In this document: positions 54,167 to 64,000 of the stretch, one piece after another | Position numbering within the stretch: position 1 is the stretch's first letter | Layout of the letters: every line of letters begins with the position of its first letter | Assembly (NCBI GenBank): GCA_019116025.1 | Contig: DXCM01000035.1 | Span: forward strand, 1-64,000 | DNA: 64,000 nucleotides | DNA from: Candidatus Companilactobacillus pullicola | Lineage (GTDB): Bacteria; Bacillota; Bacilli; Lactobacillales; Lactobacillaceae | Reading direction: 5' to 3' | The notes under the pieces: model-generated | Seen by the model: only the letters and a program-made list of their open reading frames with translations | What the model was told of the DNA's origin: nothing | Databases searched by the model: none | Program-made: the position numbers and the translations under genes

Positions 54167-56050
54167 TTAAACGGTTAGAATTAAGTCCCCATCAACAACA
54201 TTGTCATCGATATGAGATTTCTCTACGTTTTTATCTGTATCTGTAATAAGTATAGGAGTGACGGTATCATAACCAGCATTTTTAATTTCATCAAGATCGA
54301 CAGTCATTATTAATTGACCTTTAGTCACTTTATCACCTAATTTTATTTTTGGATAAAAATACCTTCCCTTTAACTCAACTGTATCTATACCGATGTGAAT
54401 CAATACCTCTGTGCCATTATTTGATTTCAATCCAATAGCATGATTAGTAGGGAACAGTGCAGTTATTTTACCATCAAACGGAGCGTATATTTGGTTATCT
54501 GTTGGCTCAATTGCCACACCATCACCTAATATCTTTTGAGAAAATACATCATCTTTTATTGATGATAGTGAGATTACTTTACCAGCAATAGGTGTCAAAA
54601 TACTTTCAGTTGTAGCATCTATTGATAAGATGTTTTCGGAATTTTTAAATGAACTATCTGATGCTGTTTTTTCGAAACGTTTGAATAATACTATTGTCGC
54701 AAAGGATGTTACGACCATTGTAATAGCAAGGGAAATAATTATTTGATAGAAATAATTCATTGTATTATCACCAATGTACATCATGACAGCTGGCAATCCT
54801 GAAGAGCCTGTTGCAAATCTTCTAGTGGCAGTAATACCTGCAAAAATACCACCACAGGCACCACCAATAGCTCCTGCTATTAGAGGATATTTCTTAGGAA
54901 AGTTTAGCCCATACATTGCAGGTTCAGATACTCCCATTAAAGCAGTGACACCAGTTGAAGTACCAATTTGTTTGGTTTTATTATCTTTTGACATTAAACC
55001 AACTATTAATGCGGCAGTTCCTTGACCAATATTCGCTAATAAAACTCCGGGTCCAAAGACTGAATCGTAACCCATTTGAGATAATTGAATAAATCCAATT
55101 GGAGCTAAACTGTGATGTAGTCCAAAGACAACTAAAATTGAGTAAACACCGCCCAAAATAAATGGAGGAGCCCAACTAGCATTCTTACTTAACCATGTAA
55201 AGACAGATGTTAAGGCTGATCCAACGAAGTCTCCTAATGGGCCGACAATAGATAGGGCTAAAATACCCATAATAATGAATAAGATCATAGGTGCAAATAC
55301 AATTCTTATAGAGTTCGGAATAACTCGGTTTAGAAAGCGTTCGATGGGTGCTTGAAGCAAGATAACTAAGATAACAGGAATAACAGTTCCTGTATACTTG
55401 ACAGCATATAACGGAATCATACCAAATAAGTGAATTGCCTTACCTGAATCTACCAACGTTGCCCATGTTGGATGAACCATGATTGCCGCTACCGCGACTG
55501 CTAAAAACGGATTAGTTTTTAACTTTTGTGCAGTAGTAAAAGCAAGCAGTATAGGTAGGAAGGCAAATGTTCCATCACCAATCATATTTAAAATAATATA
55601 ACTTTGACTAGTTTGTGCAATTAGATTGAAAGTAACTAATACCGCTAATAAGGCCTTTACCATACCTGCTCCTGCAAGTGCCGGTATTATAGGAGAGAAA
55701 ATACTAGAAATGAAATCTGCTACTAAATCAAACTTGTTTTTAGGCTTTTCTGTAATGTCTTTTTCCTGGAACATTTTTTCAGTAGAGGAGTTACTCTGAG
55801 TTTTGAGATAATCTTCCACTGCATCATAAACTTCTGCTACTTGCATACCAATAATTACTTGAAATTGACCACCACTGACGACCACTTTTAATACATCTTT
55901 ATTTTTTGATATCTCATCTTGATTGGCCAAATCATTATCTTTTAATTTGAATCTGAGTCTTGTCTGACAATGATGCAATGAATCGATATTTTTTGATCCA
56001 CCAACATTATCAACAATAATTTTCGCTAACTGACGATAATCTGAACTCAT
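54167..56050 (-). CDS. PTS beta-glucoside-specific EIIBCA permease
   Basis: The 627-residue protein has EIIB at the start with the phosphorylated Cys28 (HHCQTRLRF), EIIC (about 105-455, ten membrane helices, GVSEPAMYGLNFP) and a Crr-like EIIA with active His552 (LIHIGIDTVELKG). It should take up and phosphorylate aryl-beta-glucosides such as salicin or arbutin. GAGGTGA precedes the ATG. It is divergent from the 6-phospho-beta-glucosidase gene, with a cre site and an inverted repeat in between. Confidence 0.94.
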   Translation of the reverse strand: MSSDYRQLAKIIVDNVGGSKNIDSLHHCQTRLRFKLKDNDLANQDEISKNKDVLKVVVSGGQFQVIIGMQVAEVYDAVEDYLKTQSNSSTEKMFQEKDITEKPKNKFDLVADFISSIFSPIIPALAGAGMVKALLAVLVTFNLIAQTSQSYIILNMIGDGTFAFLPILLAFTTAQKLKTNPFLAVAVAAIMVHPTWATLVDSGKAIHLFGMIPLYAVKYTGTVIPVILVILLQAPIERFLNRVIPNSIRIVFAPMILFIIMGILALSIVGPLGDFVGSALTSVFTWLSKNASWAPPFILGGVYSILVVFGLHHSLAPIGFIQLSQMGYDSVFGPGVLLANIGQGTAALIVGLMSKDNKTKQIGTSTGVTALMGVSEPAMYGLNFPKKYPLIAGAIGGACGGIFAGITATRRFATGSSGLPAVMMYIGDNTMNYFYQIIISLAITMVVTSFATIVLFKRFEKTASDSSFKNSENILSIDATTESILTPIAGKVISLSSIKDDVFSQKILGDGVAIEPTDNQIYAPFDGKITALFPTNHAIGLKSNNGTEVLIHIGIDTVELKGRYFYPKIKLGDKVTKGQLIMTVDLDEIKNAGYDTVTPILITDTDKNVEKSHIDDNVVDGDLILTV

Positions 56051-56115
56051 AAAATCACCTCATAAATTTGTTTCACCGGTGTACGTTTATTAGATTAAGG
56101 TCATTTTCAAAAACT

Positions 56116-56129
56116 TACAAGCGCTTTCA
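56116..56129 (-). promoter_or_regulatory. cre site between PTS and bgl genes
   Basis: On the minus strand it reads TGAAAGCGCTTGTA. It is nearly symmetric, so it can serve both divergent genes. Confidence 0.65.
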
Positions 56130-56135
56130 ACTATG

Positions 56136-56153
56136 TTGGAACGACGTTCCGAA
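56136..56153 (+). promoter_or_regulatory. Candidate RpiR operator
   Basis: TTGGAACGACGTTCCGAA is an almost perfect palindrome (core GGAACG-A-CGTTCC) next to the cre site. The local regulator gene is RpiR-type. Confidence 0.5.
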
Positions 56154-56186
56154 CTTTATTCAATTTTGATGCCAAACATGAAATAG

Positions 56187-57737
<1,551 letters not shown>

Positions 57738-57764
57738 TAAATAACAATTTAGTGAGGTGTTCAC

Positions 57765-58661
57765 ATGTCATTAATACAAGAATTAGAAGAAATTTCAGTT
57801 ACCGAAATAAATGCTAAGAAATATATTGCTGAATTTCTTTTAAAGGAAAAGGAACATATCAACAAATATTCAATGCAACAAATAGCAGATCAAACCTTTA
57901 CTTCCAAATCTACATTATTTCGATTCGCCCAGAATCTCAACTATTCTGGGTGGAAAGAATTTATGCAAACCTTTTTAAAAGAAATAGATTACATTAATAA
58001 ACACTATTCCAACATTGATCCAAACCTACCATTTTTAGCAGGGGAGTCTTCTCAATCTATTGTCGAAAAATTAACTGAAATTCAAATCGAAAGTATCAGA
58101 AATACAGCTGATCTGATTGATTATGAAATGTTAAACCTTGCAGTTGATAGAATTCTAAATGCATCAAGGAATATAGTTTTATTCGGAATCAGTCCCAACA
58201 ATTTAATGGGACAATTATTACGAAGAAAACTAAATAGCATAGGTATTATCTTAACGATTGCCAACACTGATGAAAACGGGATGTTAGCTTCAGGCTTAAA
58301 TAAAGGCGATTGTGCAATATTGGTATCCTATTCTGGAAATAATAAAAGTCGAGAACCAATGCGTTTTCTAGAACTTCTTAAAAAAAATCATGTTAATTTG
58401 ATTGCAATTACTAGTGCTGAAAATAATTATTTAAGAGAGAATGTTGATTGTTGTTTAACCATTTCTTCACGCGAAAAGTTATACAGTAAAATCGGTAACT
58501 TTACTACTGAGGAATCCATTCTACATATTTTCAACTTAATATACGCCTGCTTATTTTCAAGAAACTTTATACATAATTATAATTATAAAGTGAAGAATTC
58601 GGAGAACTTTGAATATAGAAGAAACGCATCCTTATTTGATATTCAGGAAAAGCGAGACTGA
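57765..58661 (+). CDS. RpiR-family regulator (HTH + SIS domain)
   Basis: The 298-residue protein has an N-terminal HTH_6 (MQQIADQTFTSKSTLFRFAQ, NYSGWKEF) and a C-terminal SIS sugar-isomerase domain (NIVLFGISPNNLMGQ, AILVSYSGNNKSREP). It senses a phosphosugar, probably the glucose-6-phosphate-type product or the phosphorylated glucoside. GTGAGGTG precedes the ATG. It replaces the BglG/LicT antiterminator that usually accompanies EIIBCA-Bgl. Confidence 0.92.
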   Translation: MSLIQELEEISVTEINAKKYIAEFLLKEKEHINKYSMQQIADQTFTSKSTLFRFAQNLNYSGWKEFMQTFLKEIDYINKHYSNIDPNLPFLAGESSQSIVEKLTEIQIESIRNTADLIDYEMLNLAVDRILNASRNIVLFGISPNNLMGQLLRRKLNSIGIILTIANTDENGMLASGLNKGDCAILVSYSGNNKSREPMRFLELLKKNHVNLIAITSAENNYLRENVDCCLTISSREKLYSKIGNFTTEESILHIFNLIYACLFSRNFIHNYNYKVKNSENFEYRRNASLFDIQEKRD

Positions 58662-58720
58662 TTTTCCATCTAGTTAATTACCACATTGAATCAGAAATAT
58701 TAAACTGTCGCCTTTCATTA

Positions 58721-59617
58721 TTAATTCAACTTCAATACTTTCCTTAATTTAAGTATGAAATCATCCACGTTTCTTCCAGGCATCTTAGTAGTCAAGATAC
58801 CGTAGGGCACATGTATATCCGTCTTTAACGGAATAGAAACCAAATTAGGGTGGATACTCTTCCATGGTGTAACAGTAATCAATGGAATATTCTCCTCAAC
58901 GGCCTGATTAAAAGTATTCATATCATAACGTCCCGAAGTTTCCACGATATGAATTTGAGGATAGTCTTTACTTATAATTCTTCTCAACTGATCATTGGTA
59001 TCACTGATTCCCATTGGCACACTCAATAACGATCCACCTTTGAGATCATCAAAAGATATTTCACTTAATTTTGCCAGTTTATTGTCACTACGCACGGCAA
59101 TACCAAAATCATACTGGCCAAGTTGAACGGCTTTGAAAGATTGCTTTAAGGTCGTATTGTCAAAAGTTCCCACGATTAAATCACAACTTCGCCCTAGCAT
59201 TGCATATTCACGGTTTTGAGAATGTAGATCTTCCTGTAACTGCACAATTCGGATTTGAAAATCTGACATTTGTGCAGTTATTTTTTTCCAAATATCCATA
59301 AATGGCTCAGCAGGGTGCAGGATAGACGTTCCAACGGTGATAATATTCTGTTCTGAAAATGAAGATTTTCTAGTTTGATCGATTGCAGTATCTAATAAAC
59401 CCAAAATTTGTTTGACATAAGGTAGAAAGGTCTGGCCCTCCGTCGTCAACTCTGTACCGGTGGCGGTTCGAACGAAAAGTTTTAAGTTCAATTCATCTTC
59501 AAGCCGATTGATTTGTTTCATAACAGCTGTTCCGGAGATGAAGCTTTGTTCTCCAGCCTTAGTAAAACTGCCATACTGGCTAACCTTAATAAAAGTTTGT
59601 AATTGTGTAATATCCAT
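58721..59617 (-). CDS. LysR-family regulator (paralogue 2)
   Basis: The 298-residue protein has the winged helix (FIKVSQYGSFTKAGEQSFI, TAVMKQINRLEDELNLKLFV) and a LysR effector domain. It is a paralogue of the LysR protein at 47964. The ATG at 59617 is preferred over the one at 59623 because AGGAG then lies 9 nt upstream instead of 3. It is divergent from the small membrane-anchored protein and transporter genes. Confidence 0.92.
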   Translation of the reverse strand: MDITQLQTFIKVSQYGSFTKAGEQSFISGTAVMKQINRLEDELNLKLFVRTATGTELTTEGQTFLPYVKQILGLLDTAIDQTRKSSFSEQNIITVGTSILHPAEPFMDIWKKITAQMSDFQIRIVQLQEDLHSQNREYAMLGRSCDLIVGTFDNTTLKQSFKAVQLGQYDFGIAVRSDNKLAKLSEISFDDLKGGSLLSVPMGISDTNDQLRRIISKDYPQIHIVETSGRYDMNTFNQAVEENIPLITVTPWKSIHPNLVSIPLKTDIHVPYGILTTKMPGRNVDDFILKLRKVLKLN

Positions 59618-59642
59618 TGTCATATTCTCCTAACCTTTTTAG

Positions 59643-59661
59643 TATAAACCATTGGTTGATA
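59643..59661 (+). promoter_or_regulatory. LysR-type dyad near the second LysR gene
   Basis: The core AACCA-T-TGGTT is a perfect palindrome, extended by TAT and ATA with one mismatch. It lies between the two divergent start codons. Confidence 0.5.
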
Positions 59662-59757
59662 CTGCATCAATAGTTAGATTCTTCAAATTACCTAGAATCC
59701 GCCTATACTAGTATTTGTAATCAAGAACGAGTAACAACGAAAGGGAAGGAAATGTGA

Positions 59758-60144
59758 ATGAATAAAAAATACAAGTATTTGATACGAACATTGTTGTTCG
59801 TAGGAATTTTATTAATAATCAGTTTTCGATATGGTCCCAAAGATACTCCTGATGTGGTTCAGGGAAGTTCAAATGTACAAACAAAGCAAATAAAAACTTC
59901 AGATATCGTTGGAGTATGGATCAATCATCATAATAAGGATATCCATCAGAAGATAACTTTTACCAAGAATCACCGTTGGCATGAGAATCAACATGGTGTT
60001 AAGAATATCTATTCTGGAACTTGGAAAATTGTTGGTAAAAGAACTATTAATCTTGCGCCTTACGGTGAAAAAATTGTTATCAATAAAAATAATAAACGAC
60101 AGATGAATGTCGTTAGTTATCATCATATTTTAAACAAACAATAA
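59758..60144 (+). CDS. Small membrane-anchored protein, lipocalin-like body
   Basis: The 128-residue protein has a positive start and one membrane helix (about 9-23, RTLLFVGILLIISF). A short extracellular beta-rich domain follows with IVGVWINHH, ITFTKNHRWHE and YSGTWKIVGKRTINL, which is the strand pattern of small lipocalin-like proteins. No lipobox cysteine. AAGGGAAGGA precedes the ATG. It is the first gene of the LysR-linked unit, 28 nt before the transporter-like gene. Function unknown. Confidence 0.7.
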   Translation: MNKKYKYLIRTLLFVGILLIISFRYGPKDTPDVVQGSSNVQTKQIKTSDIVGVWINHHNKDIHQKITFTKNHRWHENQHGVKNIYSGTWKIVGKRTINLAPYGEKIVINKNNKRQMNVVSYHHILNKQ

Positions 60145-60172
60145 AGTGGCAATCAGAAAGAAGCAATTGTAA

Positions 60173-61579
60173 ATGAGACGATTTATTAATAAAGAGAATA
60201 TTTATCATGGTTTGATCATGGGATTAGTTGTAATTCAATTATTGAGTTTAGTTTTATCAATCGATTTCACATTATTGGATTCTATAATTGCACTCAGTGT
60301 TTTAATCCTAGGTATTAAAAATCTCAGTCGTTCATTTCAAATTGCTACACTGATTTTCTTTATTGCCGGTATTTTGTTATTAAGTACGACCGGAATAACT
60401 ATTCATAGTACAGGTTTGGCAATTAAATCAATGGTAAATATCGTTGTTTTACTTGTTATCATGCAACTATTTCTAATTCCAGTGACCGTTGGAAATTACC
60501 AAGCAGCTGTTGAAGAATTTATGCAAAAACACGTTCATGGTCCCAAGGCAACATACACATTTGTCATGTTAGTTACACATCTATTATCCAGTATTCTCTC
60601 TATGGGTACAGTTGCTATTGTCCTTTCAATCCTAGGTGACAGTATCAAACGCCAGGTAAAAGATTCAGCACGTTTTTCAGCAACTTCTGTAACTCGTGCC
60701 TTTACATTAGGAACCTTATGGGCTCCAGGTGCAGCAACAATTTTCTTGATCAGTACAGTAACTGGAGTTGGTTGGTCTAAATTATTTATTCCTTGTTTAC
60801 TTTTAGGAATTGTTGGTTTGATTTTAGCTTATGTAATGGAACGTAATCAATCATACATGAAAGAAAAGCCCAGTGAATCTACTATTGTGTCTCAAACAAA
60901 ACTTGTCGACCATGCATCATTAGTTAGTCTGGTTCTAGCAGTTGTCGCATTATTAACACTCAGTTTTATTTTTATGGAAGTTAAAGTTGCTAGTTCAATG
61001 GACTCAGTCACATTGGCAGGGCTCTTGACGGTTATCATTTGGATCATCCTACTTAGTCAGAGGCATTCACAAAATAACTTGAGATTTAAATCATCTTTAA
61101 AAAAAGCTGCTGTTTCTTATTGGCACCACGGAATTGGTAGCGGAGCTGCACTTGCACCATTCTTTGTTGGAATTGGAACATTTACATATGGATTTCAGCA
61201 TTCATCAGTAATCATTAAATTGACATCTGTTTTGTCACCAGTCTTTGCTCGATTTGGTTGGTTACTGGTTGTTCTAATTCCAATCATTGTTGTTATCGTT
61301 TCATTGATTGGAATTCATCCATTAGCATCAGTTGCACTTATCGGAAAAGTTATTATGGCAATGCATCTCACACTATCACCATTATTAATAGCTTTAAGTT
61401 TAAATATTGGAAGTGTGGCAGCCTATATGCTATCTCCGTTTGCTGGAATCGTAATGATCGTAGCAACGATTTTAAACGTCAAGCCGACCCAGGTATCAAT
61501 TCGTTGGAATTGGAAGTTTTGTCTCGCATTTATGGTAGTAGATTTAGTTTTTGCATCTGTTTTAAGTTTCATATTTTAA
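60173..61579 (+). CDS. Polytopic membrane transporter-like protein (ion transporter superfamily style)
   Basis: The 468-residue protein has about 11-12 hydrophobic helices and two similar halves, each with a conserved Gly/Ala/Pro-rich region (FTLGTLWAPGAATIFLISTV and HPLASVALIGKVIMAM). This layout resembles DctM/ArsB-type ion transporters, but I could not name a family firmly. The weak AGAAAGAAG is the only ribosome site. It lies between the small anchored protein and an SDR gene, which suggests transport of an organic acid or a related compound. Confidence 0.65.
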   Translation: MRRFINKENIYHGLIMGLVVIQLLSLVLSIDFTLLDSIIALSVLILGIKNLSRSFQIATLIFFIAGILLLSTTGITIHSTGLAIKSMVNIVVLLVIMQLFLIPVTVGNYQAAVEEFMQKHVHGPKATYTFVMLVTHLLSSILSMGTVAIVLSILGDSIKRQVKDSARFSATSVTRAFTLGTLWAPGAATIFLISTVTGVGWSKLFIPCLLLGIVGLILAYVMERNQSYMKEKPSESTIVSQTKLVDHASLVSLVLAVVALLTLSFIFMEVKVASSMDSVTLAGLLTVIIWIILLSQRHSQNNLRFKSSLKKAAVSYWHHGIGSGAALAPFFVGIGTFTYGFQHSSVIIKLTSVLSPVFARFGWLLVVLIPIIVVIVSLIGIHPLASVALIGKVIMAMHLTLSPLLIALSLNIGSVAAYMLSPFAGIVMIVATILNVKPTQVSIRWNWKFCLAFMVVDLVFASVLSFIF

Positions 61580-61603
61580 ATAAAAATTAGGAGGACATTA
61601 AAT

Positions 61604-62347
61604 ATGTCAGTAGAAAATAAAGTAGTAGTAATCACAGGAGCATCATCAGGTATCGGAGAAGCAACTGCTAAGTTATTAGCAAGTAATGGAGCAGCCGTTG
61701 TCTTAGGAGCTAGACGTGAAGAACGTTTGCAAGAAATCAGTCAAGAAATTATCAATAACGGTGGTAAAGCTGCCTATCGAGTAACCGATGTTACAGATCC
61801 AGAAGATTTAAAACAATTAGTATCTTTAGCAAAAGAAAAGTTTGGAGCTATTGATGTAATTTACAACAATGCCGGAATCATGCCCACATCACCAATCAGT
61901 GCTCTCAAGGTTAACGAATGGAACGCTATGATCGATGTTAATTTGAAAGGGGTTCTAAATGGTGTCGCTGCCGTAATGCCCGACTTCACTAGTCAAAAAC
62001 ATGGTCAAATCATTACCACATCATCAGTTGCCGGCTTGAAGAGTTTCATCGGTTCCGGTGTCTATGGAGCAACTAAATTTGCGGTTAGAAACTTAATGGA
62101 AGTAATTCGTATGGAAAGTGCACAAGAAAAGACCAATATTAGAACAGCCACAATTTATCCAGCTGCTATTAACACCGAACTATTGCAACACATTACCGAT
62201 AAAAATGCTAAACAAGGTATGGATAAGCTTTATCAATCAGTTGGAATTACACCGGATGCAATTGCAAGAGTAGTTAACTTTGCGATTGATCAACCAGAAG
62301 ATGTTAACGTCAACGAATTTACTGTTTACCCAACAAAACAAGGATAG
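61604..62347 (+). CDS. Short-chain dehydrogenase/reductase
   Basis: The 247-residue protein has the classical SDR marks: ITGASSGIGEATAKLLA, NNAGIMPTSP, a catalytic Ser in TTSSVAG and YGATK. It resembles YdfG/serine-dehydrogenase-like SDRs. AGGAGGA precedes the ATG. It is followed by the NAD(P)-binding gene with 9 nt between. Confidence 0.93.
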   Translation: MSVENKVVVITGASSGIGEATAKLLASNGAAVVLGARREERLQEISQEIINNGGKAAYRVTDVTDPEDLKQLVSLAKEKFGAIDVIYNNAGIMPTSPISALKVNEWNAMIDVNLKGVLNGVAAVMPDFTSQKHGQIITTSSVAGLKSFIGSGVYGATKFAVRNLMEVIRMESAQEKTNIRTATIYPAAINTELLQHITDKNAKQGMDKLYQSVGITPDAIARVVNFAIDQPEDVNVNEFTVYPTKQG

Positions 62348-62356
62348 GAGTTACTT

Positions 62357-62995
62357 ATGAAAAAAATTATTTTATTAGGAGCTACAAGCAACATTTCTAA
62401 ATATTTAATCCCCATGCTCTTAGAAAAGACTGACGTGGAAATCACCTTATTTGCTCGTAGAGCACAGCAACGATTAACTGAATTTAACAAGAATCAAAGA
62501 ATTACCATTGTTGACGGTAATTGGAACAATTTAAGTGATTTGAACCAAGCCATTAAAGGACAGGATATTGTCTATATGGCTACAGGACATTTTACCGATG
62601 CCAACAAAAACGTCGTACAAGCTATGAAAAATAATAATGTAAAACGTTTGATCGTCGCTGGTGGTCTAGGAATTTATGATGAAGTAGCCGGAAAGTTTGG
62701 ACAATGGAACGCACGAATGATGGGCGACTACACGGAAATAAAGAGATCTGCAGCTGTGATTGATAACAGTGGTTTGGATTATACATTTTTAAGAATGAGT
62801 TGGCTTTATAACCAAGATAACAATTATAAATATGAAGTCATCCCTCAAGGTCAACCGATGAAGGGAACTCAAGTTACTAGACAAGCGGTTGCCAAGTTAA
62901 TCACTGATATTGTGATTGATCCAGAACTCTACAAGGCCCAAAGTATCGGCGTCGTTGAGCCAAATACTGAATGGGACAAACCATCATTTTATTAA
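62357..62995 (+). CDS. NAD(P)-binding atypical SDR protein
   Basis: The 212-residue protein starts IILLGATSNISKYLIPML, so the usual glycine motif GATGxxG is GATSNIS, with two glycines lost. Later parts (GQDIVYMATGHF, GLGIYDEV, YTFLRMSWLYN) agree with the YwnB-like SDR family and with the paralogue at 46414. AGGAG precedes the ATG. Cofactor binding may be weaker or different. Confidence 0.82.
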   Translation: MKKIILLGATSNISKYLIPMLLEKTDVEITLFARRAQQRLTEFNKNQRITIVDGNWNNLSDLNQAIKGQDIVYMATGHFTDANKNVVQAMKNNNVKRLIVAGGLGIYDEVAGKFGQWNARMMGDYTEIKRSAAVIDNSGLDYTFLRMSWLYNQDNNYKYEVIPQGQPMKGTQVTRQAVAKLITDIVIDPELYKAQSIGVVEPNTEWDKPSFY

Positions 62996-63008
62996 AGAGG
63001 AGGACTCT

Positions 63009-63503
63009 ATGGAAATAAACGTTAAATTAGACCAAGGTTATATCCCCGATAAATATAGTAAGTTTTCTGATATAAAACAAAACGATCAACCAATAGTTTC
63101 ATTTCCGATTCATTTAGAGAAAATACCTAAGGGTACAAAATCCTTGGCTGTCTCTTTGATTGACTATGATGCCGTCCCAAGGACTGGTTTCCCTTTCATT
63201 CACTGGTTGGCTGCTGATATACCAGTGACAAATGATATTCCAGAAGATTTTAGTCGAAACTTCAAGGGACCACAAGGTAAGAATGCTTGGTTTTCCAGGT
63301 TTTATGATTTCCATGATGACTACGTAATTAATCATTATGCGGGACCAGTTCCACCAGACAAGCCACATATCTATACACTCACGGTCTACGCATTAAATAG
63401 TGCCACACATCTAAACAACGGATTTTTTTACAATGATTTTCGTAACAGTTTAAAAAATAAAATTATTGATCAAGTAGAGATTGGCTTAAAGGCTAGAAAT
63501 TAA
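63009..63503 (+). CDS. YbhB/YbcL-like PEBP protein
   Basis: The 164-residue protein matches the phosphatidylethanolamine-binding fold of bacterial YbhB/YbcL: SLAVSLIDYDAVPRTGFPFI, HWLAADIPV, HYAGPVPPDKPHIYTLTVYAL. No signal peptide. The ATG at 63009 is preceded by GAGGAGG; the frame extends 31 codons upstream but into the previous gene. The role of such proteins is uncertain. Confidence 0.9.
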   Translation: MEINVKLDQGYIPDKYSKFSDIKQNDQPIVSFPIHLEKIPKGTKSLAVSLIDYDAVPRTGFPFIHWLAADIPVTNDIPEDFSRNFKGPQGKNAWFSRFYDFHDDYVINHYAGPVPPDKPHIYTLTVYALNSATHLNNGFFYNDFRNSLKNKIIDQVEIGLKARN

Positions 63504-63512
63504 GGAGCAAAT

Positions 63513-63944
63513 ATGATGAGTAATAACGAAGATGCAGTTAAACAAGGTTTGTTTGCAATTGGCGACAAAAACCTTAAATTTCAAAAGTACTTTACAGGAC
63601 AAACATTTCATAATTCTTTGGTAAAAGATCCTAATGTTAACGTCACTGTCAGCAACGTTAGTTTTGAACCAGGCTCTCGCAACAACTGGCATATTCACCA
63701 CAATGGTTATCAAATCTTATTAGTAACCGGCGGTGAGGGTTGGTACCAAGAAGAAGGTAAAAAGGCTCGTTTACTAAAACCTGGTGATGTTGTTGTCACG
63801 CTTGATGGCATTAAACATTGGCACGGTGCTACAAAGGACAGCTGGTTCAGCCATATTGCCATAACTGCAGGTACACCGATTTGGGAAGAACCAGTATCAG
63901 ATGCAGAATACAATCAACTTTCAAAGGAGCAAGATAATGACTAA
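63513..63944 (+). CDS. Cupin-domain protein
   Basis: The 143-residue protein has a cupin barrel with the metal-binding HxH in NNWHIHHNGYQILLV and a later His in GIKHWHGATKD. It resembles the small cupins next to carboxymuconolactone decarboxylases. AAGGAG is 5 nt before ATG 63513; ATG 63516 is also possible. It overlaps the next gene by 8 nt. Confidence 0.9.
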   Translation: MMSNNEDAVKQGLFAIGDKNLKFQKYFTGQTFHNSLVKDPNVNVTVSNVSFEPGSRNNWHIHHNGYQILLVTGGEGWYQEEGKKARLLKPGDVVVTLDGIKHWHGATKDSWFSHIAITAGTPIWEEPVSDAEYNQLSKEQDND

Positions 63945-64000
63945 AGTAACAATTTCTATAGATGGAAATAAATTAGACGCTGATTTTAACAATAGTGATA
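63937..64000 (+). CDS. Cyclophilin-like fold protein (3' partial)
   Basis: A short frame starts at ATG 63937 with AAAGGAGC 7 nt upstream, and runs off the window end. The 21 visible residues (MTKVTISIDGNKLDADF) look like the first strands of the small bacterial cyclophilin-like proteins, which often follow such cupin genes. It is a weak but reasonable call. Confidence 0.5.
   Translation, partial: MTKVTISIDGNKLDADFNNSD

Noticed and set aside
61258-61590. 110-codon frame inside the transporter-like gene
   Set aside because: The composition (many Ser, Cys, Tyr, Asn) is typical of an out-of-frame shadow; no ribosome site.

Overview
The window is a chromosomal segment of a low-GC Gram-positive bacterium of the Lactobacillaceae. 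The signs are AT-rich DNA, strong AAGGAGG-type ribosome binding sites, a Firmicutes-type RNase P RNA, the ponA-recU / ypsA-gpsB-rnpB-ypsC gene order, lspA-rluD-pyrR, an EbsA-like gene and many CcpA-type cre sites. A Companilactobacillus-like lineage is plausible, but this is a guess from overall feel and not from a search.

Region 1 (1-22.8 kb) is an accessory plant-glycoside island. Four AraC-family regulators, three paralogous MFS permeases, one PTS EIIC permease and seven enzymes (GH43, GH3, three GH78-type proteins, a GH140-like apiosidase, an MBL-fold hydrolase), plus a ROK sugar kinase, form repeated cassettes. Three of the cassettes have a regulator divergent from its transporter or enzyme genes. 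cre sites precede almost every transcription unit. No enzyme has a signal peptide, so intact glycosides or oligosaccharides are probably imported and cut inside the cell.

Region 2 (22.8-43.1 kb) is housekeeping: PBP1A, RecU, YpsA, GpsB, RNase P RNA, a 23S rRNA methyltransferase, a CorA transporter, lipoate ligase, an RNase H-like protein, EbsA, formate-THF ligase, LspA, RluD, PyrR, RqcH, a DegV protein and a secreted CAP-domain protein. Directly after pyrR lies the most unusual feature of the window: a CarA-like and a CarB-like protein that look catalytically dead. The CarA-like protein has lost the glutaminase Cys and His. The CarB-like protein is about 260 residues short and has lost the first ATP-grasp glycine loop. 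I suspect a pseudo-carbamoyl-phosphate-synthase pair with a regulatory role.

Region 3 (43.2-64 kb) is accessory and stress or redox related: a TetR regulator followed by two NTF2-fold genes that share a conserved promoter/operator, a DHA2 exporter, aldo/keto reductase, several SDR and NAD(P)-binding proteins, two paralogous LysR regulators each divergent from a transporter/reductase cluster, a quinone-oxidoreductase-like protein, a beta-glucoside PTS with 6-phospho-beta-glucosidase and RpiR regulator, a PEBP-like protein, a cupin and the start of a cyclophilin-like gene cut by the window end. One reading is that regions 1 and 3 together serve growth on plant phenolic glycosides: sugar release, then reduction or export of the aglycone. 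That link is inference. No tRNA, insertion sequence, prophage or CRISPR array was seen.
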